Shown here piece by piece: positions 42,745 to 50,367 of a stretch of DNA of 64,000 nucleotides. The notes beneath the pieces are model-generated. The model was not told where the DNA came from, did not search any database, and saw only the letters and a list, made by a program, of their open reading frames with translations. How positions within the stretch are numbered: the first letter of the stretch is position 1; each line of letters begins with the position of its first letter. The position numbers and the translations under genes are program-made. The stretch is from Candidatus Methylomirabilota bacterium (GTDB taxonomy: Bacteria > Methylomirabilota > Methylomirabilia > Rokubacteriales > CSP1-6), in NCBI GenBank assembly GCA_035709005.1, contig DASTFB010000031.1, positions 31,049 through 95,048 of the forward strand, written 5' to 3'.

Positions 42745-43389
42745 ATGGGCGCTCACGCGCTGTACCTGGTCCGAATGGACGTGGCCCACGACCACGAGGC
42801 CACCTTCAACGAGGTCTACGATCGCGAGCACGTGCCCAATCTCCGAGCCGTGCCCGGCGTGCGCCGGGCCAGCCGGTACCGGCAGCCCTCGCCGACCGAG
42901 CCGCGCTACCTGGCCGCGTACGAGCTGGACGGGCCCGGGGTCGTGGACACTCCCGCCTGGAAGGCCGCCGGCGAGGCCGGACGATGGCCCACGGCGGTGC
43001 GCCCGAACACGATGAACCGCCACCTGACCCTCTACGAGCGGGCCGGCGGCAGCGAGGGGTTGACCGGCACGACCCCGTACGTCTTCTGGGTCATGATGGA
43101 CGTGGAGCCCCACCGCGAGGCCCTCTTCAACGAGCTGTACGACACGGAGCATCTGCCTTTGCTGATGAAGCTGCCCGGAGCGGTCAACGCCGTGCGCTAC
43201 CGGACGGCGGCGGCCGGAGAGCCCCGCTACCTCTGTGTGTACGAGGTGGACCGCGCCGACCTGCCCATGTCGAAGCTGTGGAACGAGACCTCGGACATCG
43301 GGCGCTGGAAGCCGGAGGTGCGGCCGTACACCTACAACAAGCGCTTCATCCTGAGCGAGCGGATCGCCGCGACGGGAGCGGGGCGATGA
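42745..43389 (+). CDS. Two-domain dimeric alpha+beta barrel protein (EthD/DUF4286-like)
   Basis: A 214-residue internal duplication. Repeat one (about residues 5-100) has EATFNEVYDREHVPNLRAVP then RYLAAYELDG; repeat two (about 110-205) has EALFNELYDTEHLPLLMKLP then RYLCVYEVDR. Such ferredoxin-like barrels act as small monooxygenases, decarboxylases or binding proteins. GGGGAGG precedes the ATG. It overlaps the SDR gene by 4 bases. A specific reaction cannot be assigned. Confidence 0.75.
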   Translation: MGAHALYLVRMDVAHDHEATFNEVYDREHVPNLRAVPGVRRASRYRQPSPTEPRYLAAYELDGPGVVDTPAWKAAGEAGRWPTAVRPNTMNRHLTLYERAGGSEGLTGTTPYVFWVMMDVEPHREALFNELYDTEHLPLLMKLPGAVNAVRYRTAAAGEPRYLCVYEVDRADLPMSKLWNETSDIGRWKPEVRPYTYNKRFILSERIAATGAGR

Positions 43390-44156
43390 GCGATCCGACC
43401 TTCGCGCTCGCCCAGAAGACCGCCATCGTCGTCGGCGCCGCCAACGGGATCGGCCGGGCCACGGCGCTGGCCTTCGCGGCGGCCGGCGCCCGGGTGGCCT
43501 GCGCCGACGTCGAGGAGCCGGGCGCCAAGGCGACCGTGGGCGAGATCGAAAAGGTCGGCGGCCAGGCCCTGCCCGTACCACTCGATGTCACCGACGGCGC
43601 CAGCTGCCGCGCTGCCGTCGCCACGACCGTCGCACGCTTCGGCGGTCTCGACGTGCTCCTCTACGGCGCCGCCGACAGCGACAAGGCGGCCACGGTGCTG
43701 GAGATGGACGAGGCCGCCTGGGATCGGGTGATCAGGGTCAACCTCACGGGCGCGTTCCTGATGGTCAGGGCGGCGATTCCCGCCATGATCGCGCGAGGCG
43801 GCGGCAGCGTGATCCTCATCGCCTCCCAGCTCGGGCGGGTGGCGTCGCCGGGACGCGCGGCCTACTGCGCCACCAAGGGGGCCCTCATCCAACTCGCCAA
43901 AGTGCTCGCCACCGACCACGCGGCGCAGGGGATTCGCGCGAACACGCTCTCGCCCGGCGCCGTCGAGACCCGACGCATGTTACGGCGCTACAAGGACATG
44001 GACGAGGCCCGCCGGATGATGGGACCCAAGCACCTGCTGAACCGGCTCGCCCGGCCCGAGGAGATCGCCCACGCCGCCGTCTATCTGGCCAGCGACGCCT
44101 CGGCCTTCATGACCGGCAGCGACCTGCTCATCGATGGTGGCTATACAGCCACCTAA
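43386..44156 (+). CDS. SDR family oxidoreductase
   Basis: A 256-residue short-chain dehydrogenase. The cofactor motif GAANGIG is at residues about 17-23, the catalytic Ser in SVILIASQLGR, and the catalytic Y-x-x-x-K as AYCATKGAL; LSPGAVETRRM and the SDLLIDGGYTAT end are typical. The usual NNAG motif reads YGAADS here (VLLYGAADSDK), a departure from the consensus. ATG 43386 overlaps the upstream barrel gene, so both belong to one operon. Confidence 0.9.
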   Translation: MSDPTFALAQKTAIVVGAANGIGRATALAFAAAGARVACADVEEPGAKATVGEIEKVGGQALPVPLDVTDGASCRAAVATTVARFGGLDVLLYGAADSDKAATVLEMDEAAWDRVIRVNLTGAFLMVRAAIPAMIARGGGSVILIASQLGRVASPGRAAYCATKGALIQLAKVLATDHAAQGIRANTLSPGAVETRRMLRRYKDMDEARRMMGPKHLLNRLARPEEIAHAAVYLASDASAFMTGSDLLIDGGYTAT

Positions 44157-44247
44157 TGGGCGCCTCCGACATGGCCCCCAAACCCCCCAACGCTCGGAGC
44201 GCCCCGGCAAAGCCGTGGCGCTCCTCGGCAGGAGGATGCGTCGCCCC

Positions 44248-45006
44248 ATGGGAAAGCTCGACGGCAAGGTGGCGCTGATCAGCGGCGGGGCTCGGGGCCA
44301 GGGGGCGGTCGAAGCCGAGACGTTCGCCCGGGAAGGCGCCCGGGTCGTCTTCGGCGACATCCGGGACGACGACGGGCGCAAGGTGGAGGCTGCCATCCGC
44401 GCAGCCGGTGGCGAGGCGACGTACGTGCACCTGGACGTCACCAGCGAGGCGGACTGGGAGAACGCGGTGAAGACGGCGACCAGCCGCTATGGTCGGCTGA
44501 CCATCCTCATCAACAACGCGGGCATCCTCATCCCCCGTGTCCCCATCGAAGAGCGGACGGCCGCCGAGTGGGACCGGGTGATGGCCGTGAACGCCAGGGG
44601 CGTCTTCCTGGGTACGAAGCACGCCATCCCCGCCATGCGCCGGGCGGGCGGCGGCTCCATCGTCAACATCTCTTCGATCGCCGGGATCGGCCAGTCCCAG
44701 CACCAGGAGCCGGCCTATGCCGCCAGCAAGGGCGCCGTTCGCATCTTCACGAAGGTGACGGCCAGCCAGCACGCCCGGGACGGCATCCGCTGCAACTCGG
44801 TGCACCCGGGTCCCGTCGACACGGAGATGTTCCACAACGCCTTCTCGGACCCGGAGGTCATGGCGCGACGGCTGCAGCGCATCCCGCTGGGCCGGATGGC
44901 CACGGTGGCCGAGGTGGTGACCGCCGTGCTCTATCTCGCCTCGGACGATTCGTCGTATATCACCGGCAGCGAGCTGGTCATCGACGGCGGGGCGCTGGCC
45001 CAGTGA
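44248..45006 (+). CDS. SDR family oxidoreductase
   Basis: A 252-residue classical SDR: GGARGQG cofactor loop, INNAGIL, catalytic Ser in IVNISSIAGIG, catalytic Tyr/Lys in PAYAASKGAV and the terminal ITGSELVIDGGAL. I start it at ATG 44248 (MGKLDGKVAL) where the SDR fold begins; AGGAGG is 12 nt upstream and abuts another in-frame ATG at 44236. It lies 91 nt after the previous SDR gene in the same operon. Probably oxidises an alcohol intermediate. Confidence 0.9.
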   Translation: MGKLDGKVALISGGARGQGAVEAETFAREGARVVFGDIRDDDGRKVEAAIRAAGGEATYVHLDVTSEADWENAVKTATSRYGRLTILINNAGILIPRVPIEERTAAEWDRVMAVNARGVFLGTKHAIPAMRRAGGGSIVNISSIAGIGQSQHQEPAYAASKGAVRIFTKVTASQHARDGIRCNSVHPGPVDTEMFHNAFSDPEVMARRLQRIPLGRMATVAEVVTAVLYLASDDSSYITGSELVIDGGALAQ

Positions 45007-45022
45007 CCGGCCCCCCCGCGAT

Positions 45023-45374
45023 CTAGTCTCCGCCCGGCCGGGAGGCCGCCGCGTGACGCGCCCCCACCGAGAGGATCGCCTCGCCGGTCGCGGGCTTCAC
45101 CACGTGGGCGTCGAAGCCCGCCTCCAGGGACCGCCGCCGATCGTCGGGCTGACCGTAGCCAGAGAACGCGATCAGGATGGTGTCGCGTCCCAGCGCCTGG
45201 CGCAGCCGTTGCGCGACCTCGTACCCGCTGATGTCGGGTTATCCGATGTCCACGATCACCACGGCCGGGCGCTCGGCCAGCGCGGTCTCCCGTCCTTCGC
45301 GGGCCGAGCCGGCCGGTTCGGCCTGCGGTTCGGCGGCGGCCGGCTGCCCGGTCTGGCGCGGAAGGCGCACGATG
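45023..45374 (-). pseudogene. Response-regulator receiver remnant with in-frame TAA
   Basis: Reading leftward from about 45374, the frame encodes AERPAVVIVDIG, then a TAA stop (45241-45239), then PDISGYEVAQRLRQALGRD, TILIAFSGYGQPDD and EAGFDAHVVKPATGEAIL, ending at a stop near 45023. These are the phosphoacceptor Asp, Ser/Thr and Lys regions of a CheY-like receiver. The first two beta strands with the acidic pair are missing. The preceding DIVRLPRQTGQPAAAEP resembles the end of a histidine-kinase ATPase domain, so this may be what is left of a hybrid kinase. It overlaps the end of the permease gene by a few bases. Confidence 0.7.
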
Positions 45375-47111
45375 TCAAGATTGCGACACCGGCGTGGCGT
45401 CCCGAGTTGTCCGCGCGAACTGCTGTAGCTGGTCGCGAGCCTCGGCCAGCGACCGCACCGTCGCCGCCGCATGCGGCGCGGGCGCCTCGCTGGCCTCGAC
45501 GGGCAAGCCCCACCGGGCGACCAGGATCCACGGAGGAGATGCCGATGCGCCGAGCCGCTTGCAGAGATAGCGCGTCTCGCCGAGCCCGCCCGGGGGCAGG
45601 CTGCCGATGAGCACCGCCCGCGGCCGCCGCGTCTCGATCTCGCGCGCCACTTCGCTCGTGAGCAGCGTGGCCGGCAGCACCTCCATGGCGATGCCGTCCG
45701 CCGCCACCAGGCGAGCCAGCATCCGGAGGGCCACCTCGTCGGCCCGGTCCACGGCCGGGCAGCCGAGCACGCTCGGGCCGTCCTCGTCGCTCGAGGCTGG
45801 GGGCTTGTCGCCCTCGTCAAGCTGGTCGGCCGCGCGCGCGATTGCTTCCACCACGCGGGAGGCGTCCTCGGCGCCGATCATGCCGGCCGCGTGGTCCCGG
45901 CGGGCATGCTTGAGTGCGGGAACGAGGACGCCGTCGTACGGGTCGGCGCCCTCCGCCTGCGCGCACTCTTGCAGGTAGTCCAGCGCCTCGTCGGAGTCCC
46001 CGGCGAGGATGCGCTGGTAGAACCCGACGTCCGGGGCCACCACGCGGTCGTCGGTCATCAGCACGACCAGGAACCTGAGCTCGGGCACGTGCTTGCCGAA
46101 CACCACGAGGCAGACCGTGAGCGGCGTGGCGAGCACGAGCCCGATGGGACCCCAGAGCGCGGTCCAGAACGCCACCGCGATCAACAGGGCGACCTGGGAC
46201 ACGCCCGCGCTGCCGGCGTAGAGGATCGTCTCCATGACCAGGTTGCTGAAGAGCTCCAGGACGACGAAGAGTCCGGCCACCAGCGCCGGCCGGGTCCACC
46301 CCGGGAACACGGCCAGGCTCAGGGCGACCGGCAGCAGGGCGCCGATCCACGGTCCGACGTACGGGATGAACCGCAGCACGGCGGCCAGAAACCCCCAGAG
46401 GACCGCGTAGGGGACGCCGAGCAGAAAGAGCCCGGCCATCACCAGCGAGCCATAGGTGGCGTTGATGATCGACTGCATGAGGAGGTACCGGCTGACGCGC
46501 TCGGCCGTCTCGTCCAGCGCTTTGGTGGTGATGGCGAGCCGGCGCCGGCCCATGAGCTGGATGACCCGATCGGTGAGCCCTCCGCGCTCGAGGAGGATGA
46601 ACGGAACCAGGACGGCGACGAGCCCGGCCGTCGCCAGCGGGGCCAGCCAGGGGCCGACCGCGGCAGGCACACCCCAGAGGTCCCACGTCTTGTCCTTCTC
46701 GACCACGACCGGCGCGGCCGGGGGGGCCGGCGAGGGACCGGTGGCTTCCTCCACCGTCTCCTGCAGGCGCTCGATGGTCCCGCCGCGGCCGAAGCTGCGC
46801 ACGTCCGCGACCTTCTGCCGGATGTTGTGCCGATATTCGGGCAGCGCCTTGATCAGGCTCGCACCCTGCACCGTGACGATCCAGGCGGCGGCGCCCAGCA
46901 CCGCGTAGGTCAGCACGCCGACGGCGAGCACCGATACCACGCGCCCGATCCCGAGGCGCTCGAAGAGCCGGACGACCGGCGTGAGCAGGAAGCTCAAGAG
47001 GATAGCCAGAGCCACGGGGATGAGGACAATCTGACCGTAGTAGAGGGCGGCGATGACTCCCGCAGTCACCACCGTCACAGCGGCAGCCCTCACGACGCCC
47101 TGATCCGGCAC
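45375..47111 (-). CDS. AI-2E (PerM/UPF0118) family transporter with long C-terminal domain
   Basis: A 578-residue inner-membrane protein. The N-terminal 350 residues are the AI-2E/PerM permease: VLIPVALAILLSFLLTPVVR near the start and IPYVGPWIGALLPVALSL in the re-entrant region, about eight helices. The remaining 220 residues are soluble; VLGCPAVDRADEVALRMLAR and PRAVLIGSLPPGGLGETRYL resemble a Rossmann-like, B12-binding-type fold. Typical family members end near residue 350-400, so this is a domain addition. It lies 35 nt after the CoA transferase gene on the same strand. Confidence 0.85.
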   Translation of the reverse strand: MPDQGVVRAAAVTVVTAGVIAALYYGQIVLIPVALAILLSFLLTPVVRLFERLGIGRVVSVLAVGVLTYAVLGAAAWIVTVQGASLIKALPEYRHNIRQKVADVRSFGRGGTIERLQETVEEATGPSPAPPAAPVVVEKDKTWDLWGVPAAVGPWLAPLATAGLVAVLVPFILLERGGLTDRVIQLMGRRRLAITTKALDETAERVSRYLLMQSIINATYGSLVMAGLFLLGVPYAVLWGFLAAVLRFIPYVGPWIGALLPVALSLAVFPGWTRPALVAGLFVVLELFSNLVMETILYAGSAGVSQVALLIAVAFWTALWGPIGLVLATPLTVCLVVFGKHVPELRFLVVLMTDDRVVAPDVGFYQRILAGDSDEALDYLQECAQAEGADPYDGVLVPALKHARRDHAAGMIGAEDASRVVEAIARAADQLDEGDKPPASSDEDGPSVLGCPAVDRADEVALRMLARLVAADGIAMEVLPATLLTSEVAREIETRRPRAVLIGSLPPGGLGETRYLCKRLGASASPPWILVARWGLPVEASEAPAPHAAATVRSLAEARDQLQQFARTTRDATPVSQS

Positions 47112-47146
47112 GCCCGGTGGTCACAGCAGGATCCGGGCCAGCGACT

Positions 47147-48340
47147 TCAGATCACCGCGTCACGCCGCAGCCTCTCGATGTCCTCCGTTCCGTAGCCGGC
47201 TTCCCGTAGGATCTCGTCGGTGTGCTCGCCGACCGTGGGTGGCTGGCGCTCGAGGCCAGGGCTGCCGTGGGCCAGGCGGAACCCGGCACCGACCAGGCCC
47301 AGGGGGCCGTACCGGGAGTCGATCGTCTGGAGCACGTCGCGCGACTCGAGCTGGGGGTGGTGGACGATCTCCTCGATGGTCCAGATGGAGCCACAAGGCA
47401 CGTCGGCGGCCGTCAATCGGGCTTCCCAGGACCTGGCGTCGTCGGTGACCAGCGCGCGCTCGATGATCGCGCGCAGGGTGGGCTCGTTCGCGGTGCGCGC
47501 CGGCCAGTCCTTGAAGCGCGGATCCTCGAGGGCGTCGGCGCACCCCAGCGCGCGCATGAGGCTCGCGAACTGCTTCTCGGTGAGCACGGCGAGGACGATG
47601 TAGCCGTCGCGCGTCCTGAAGCGGTTGGCCGTCGGCTTGCGGCTGACCGAGCCGTTGCCGATCTGGCGCTGGGCGATGCCGGCCACCGTGTACTCGGTGA
47701 CCGGACCCGGAATGAAGGCCAGCGCCGCATCCAGCATGGCCACGTCCACCAGCTGCCCGCGCCCGGTGTGCGTGCGCTGGTAGAGCGCGCTGGCCACGGC
47801 CAGCGCTGCCGTCAGGCCGCCGATCGTGTCGCAGAGGGCGAACCCCGCGCGGGTGGGGCCGCTGGCCGGCTCACCCGTGATCGACATGATGCCCGACATG
47901 GCCTGCAGCTTGCCGTCGAAGGCGGCGGTGTTGCGTTCGGGGCCCGTTCGACCGAACCCAGAGACGGCGCAGTAGATGAGCTTGGGATTGCAGGCCGACA
48001 GAGCCTCGTAGCCCAGGCCCAGCCGGTCCATGACGCCGCCACGGAAGTTCTCCCACACGACATCGGCGCCGACCACCAGCCGCTTGACGATCTCCACCGC
48101 CGGCGGGCGCCGGAGGTCAAGGGTGATCGAGCGCTTGTTGCCGTTGACGGCCAGGAACGAGGGCGCCATCTTGCGCTCGGCCCACGTCCGGTCGGCGAGC
48201 TGCCCGCGCGACTCGTCGCCCTCGCGCGACTCGATCTTGATCACGTCGGCCCCCAGGAGCGCCAGCTGGTAGGTGCCGTAGGGGCCGGCCAGGTAGCGGG
48301 TGAAGTCCAGGATGCGGACGCCCGCGAAGGGCTTGCTCAC
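47147..48340 (-). CDS. CaiB/BaiF class III CoA transferase
   Basis: A 397-residue class III CoA transferase: FAGVRILDFTRYLAGPYGTY, LLGADVIKIESREGDESRG, VVWENFRGGVMDRLGLGYEA and FGRTGPERNTAAFDGKLQAM, the last including the expected catalytic Asp. It begins at GTG 48340, whose GTGA overlaps the stop of the selenoprotein gene, so the two are translationally coupled. In this operon it could activate the product of the amidase as a CoA ester. Confidence 0.92.
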   Translation of the reverse strand: MSKPFAGVRILDFTRYLAGPYGTYQLALLGADVIKIESREGDESRGQLADRTWAERKMAPSFLAVNGNKRSITLDLRRPPAVEIVKRLVVGADVVWENFRGGVMDRLGLGYEALSACNPKLIYCAVSGFGRTGPERNTAAFDGKLQAMSGIMSITGEPASGPTRAGFALCDTIGGLTAALAVASALYQRTHTGRGQLVDVAMLDAALAFIPGPVTEYTVAGIAQRQIGNGSVSRKPTANRFRTRDGYIVLAVLTEKQFASLMRALGCADALEDPRFKDWPARTANEPTLRAIIERALVTDDARSWEARLTAADVPCGSIWTIEEIVHHPQLESRDVLQTIDSRYGPLGLVGAGFRLAHGSPGLERQPPTVGEHTDEILREAGYGTEDIERLRRDAVI

Positions 48341-49248
48341 GATCCCTCGCGCTTGGCCCGCGCGACGGCCTTGACCACCTCGAACTCTTTCCGGCGCTCG
48401 GTGATCTCCTCGGGGGTGAGCCGGCTGAGGTCGTTGTAGTCGCGCTTCCAGGCCGCGTCCTCGCTCCAGCGCAGCGGCGACTGCACGGTGGTCCGGGCGG
48501 CCGGCGCGGTCTCGAGAACCCGCAGGGTCAGCTCCAGCGTGAGCCTCTGGGATTCGACGTCGAACGGGCGCCCGGCCGAGTTGCCCAGGGGAAAATCACT
48601 GAAGAGGAAGCGGGGCACGCCGCAGTGCTCGACGATGTCCTTGGCGCAGCCCATGATCACGGTCGCGATGCCGTGGCCTTCCAGGTGCCGCGCGGCCAGA
48701 CTCACGGTCTGGTGGCACACCGGTCAGGTGGGCACCAGCACGGCGGCGTCGACACCGTCCTCCTGGCAGCGACGCAGCAGCTCGGGCACGTCGGTCTCCG
48801 TGGTCGTCCGCTGGCTCCGGTTCGTGGGCAGCCCGTGGAAGCGAGACCCGAGCGACCCGATCCGCCTCGCCGCCACCGCTTCCTTCATGCGCGCCAAAGG
48901 GAAGTACGTGTTGAGGTCCTGGGCCGAGGTGTGCCGGCGATCGTAGCCGACGTGCGAGATTCTCAGGTCCGGCTCGCCGTCGGTCGAGTCCGAGTACACC
49001 CGGTAGAACTTGGCCGCCGCGTTGTAGGGCGCGCCGGGCCCCTGGTCGCCGGCCTCGGGCTGAAAGGGGGCGGCGGTCGTGATCAGCGCCACCCGGGCCC
49101 GGTCGAGCGGCGTGCGCAGCGGCGTGAACGGCACCTCGACGAAGTGGGCCCAGCGATAGGGCGCGAAGCCCAGGGCGCGGTAGTACTCGCGCGTGCGCCG
49201 CATGTAGGGGATCGGCACGTCGTCCTCTGCCGCGAAGAGCGAGCTCAT
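48337..49248 (-). CDS. GrdB-family selenoprotein (glycine/sarcosine/betaine reductase B-like), Sec at UGA
   Basis: A 303-residue protein split by an in-frame TGA at 48726-48724 (codon 175), which I read as selenocysteine. The sequence around it is AAVLVPT-U-PVCHQTVSL, a U-x-x-C redox motif (Sec175, Cys178); as I recall, relatives carry Cys at the same place. Before it, VPFTPLRTPLDRARVALITT and ISHVGYDRRHTSAQDLNTYF match the GrdB/PrdB family; after it, GIATVIMGCAKDIVEHCGVP and FLFSDFPLGNSAGRP continue the same domain in frame. A SECIS-like hairpin follows the UGA. The family reductively cleaves C-N bonds in glycine, betaine or proline; this short form has unknown substrate. Start and stop overlap the LLM and CoA transferase genes by 4 bases each. 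Confidence 0.85.
48685..48726 (-). promoter_or_regulatory. Bacterial SECIS-like hairpin after the Sec UGA
   Basis: From the UGA (48726-48724), 11 nt separate a perfect 6-bp stem CCAGAC/GTCTGG (48712-48707 with 48701-48696) closing a 5-nt CGTGA loop that contains the G-U expected by SelB. A lower stem GTGCC/GGCAC (48718-48714 with 48689-48685) extends it across an asymmetric internal loop. The 11-nt spacing equals that of E. coli fdhF as I recall it. Confidence 0.75.
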
Positions 49249-50354
49249 GGGACCGAGCTCCTCGCGGCCGTGTCCCCCAGGTGGGCGACGTGGGGCGCCA
49301 CTTGCTCGATCAGCAGACGCAGGCTCTCGTGGTCCCAGCCGGCATCGTCCGAGTCCGTGGTGATGGCCAGCAGCGTGCCGAAACCGCCGCTCTCCTCGTG
49401 GAGCTGGTGGAGCTTGTCCGCGCATTCGCTCGGATCGCCCACGATCCAGACGTTCTCCATCAGGTAGTCGACGGTGACCGCCTCGTCGGACATACCGGGT
49501 TCGAGCTTGGTCGACGTCATCTGGATGGTGCCCAGGCGATTGGGACGCTGATGCTCCAGGTAGTTCCGCCCGAGCACGGCGCGGGCCCGCGCGCGGGCCA
49601 GCGCGGGGGTGGGCGCGACGAGAATGTCCCGCGCGATGCGCCAGTCCTCGCGGCGGGCCGGGCGGCCGGCCTTCCGGGCTCCCTCCTCGACCAGGCGCCA
49701 GTGGCCGCTGAGATACGGTCGGGACAGGAGCGAGCTCGACATGGGCATGAACCCGCGCTCGCCCGCCATCCGCATCGAGCCCGAGCCGGGAGTGCTGGCC
49801 GCCACCGCGACGGGCGGGTGCGGACGCTGATAGGGCTTCATGTAGTATCCGCGGGCCTTCACCGGATCGAACACGGGCGTGTCGATGTCGAAGAACTTGC
49901 CGTGATACGTGAACGGGCCCTCCGACGCCCACAGGCCCAGCACGACGTCGAGCACCTCGGCCGAGCGGGCCCGCACCGCGGCGGGATCGGAGGGGTCGAG
50001 GCCCAGCAGCGCCAGGTCGGTGGGAATGCCGCCGCCGCCGATCCCCCACTGAAAGCGGCCACGCGCCATGTGGTCGAGCATGGCCAGGCGGTGGGCCAGG
50101 GACAGCGGATGGTGGAGCGCCAGCAGCGTGACGCCGGTCCCCAGCCGCACGTTTCGGGTCAGGGCCAGGGCTCGCGCGATGAGCAGATCGGGCGCCGGAG
50201 CGTTCTCCCACCGCTCGGTGAGGTGCTCGCCGACCCAGGCCTCGCGAAAGCCCAGTTGATCGGCCAGCACGAGCTGGTCGATGTCCCGGTCGTAGGCGTC
50301 GGCGAACGCCCGGTACGGCGGGTGGAGCGGCATCATGAACAGGCCGAAGTCCAT
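49245..50354 (-). CDS. LLM class flavin-dependent oxidoreductase
   Basis: A 369-residue luciferase-like monooxygenase, recognised from MDFGLFMMPLHPP, REAWVGEHLTERWENAPAPD, RLGTGVTLLALHHPLSLAHR and RGRFQWGIGGGGIPTDLALL. It resembles the branch related to limonene or alkanal monooxygenases. Its stop overlaps the start of the selenoprotein gene (ATGA), and the amidase gene ends 13 nt upstream. It would oxygenate a substrate or product shared with these neighbours. Confidence 0.9.
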   Translation of the reverse strand: MDFGLFMMPLHPPYRAFADAYDRDIDQLVLADQLGFREAWVGEHLTERWENAPAPDLLIARALALTRNVRLGTGVTLLALHHPLSLAHRLAMLDHMARGRFQWGIGGGGIPTDLALLGLDPSDPAAVRARSAEVLDVVLGLWASEGPFTYHGKFFDIDTPVFDPVKARGYYMKPYQRPHPPVAVAASTPGSGSMRMAGERGFMPMSSSLLSRPYLSGHWRLVEEGARKAGRPARREDWRIARDILVAPTPALARARARAVLGRNYLEHQRPNRLGTIQMTSTKLEPGMSDEAVTVDYLMENVWIVGDPSECADKLHQLHEESGGFGTLLAITTDSDDAGWDHESLRLLIEQVAPHVAHLGDTAARSSVP

Positions 50355-50367
50355 TGCTCGCGCCGCC

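Noticed and set aside
45239..45241. Stop-codon recoding in the response-regulator fragment
   Set aside because: The codon is TAA, not TGA, and the receiver also lacks its N-terminal strands, so decay is simpler than recoding.
48337..48720. Independent small gene, or frameshifted pseudogene, after the TGA at 48724
   Set aside because: The two halves continue in the same frame with no lost residues, the single interruption is TGA at a conserved redox position, and a SECIS-like hairpin follows. Selenocysteine explains it better.
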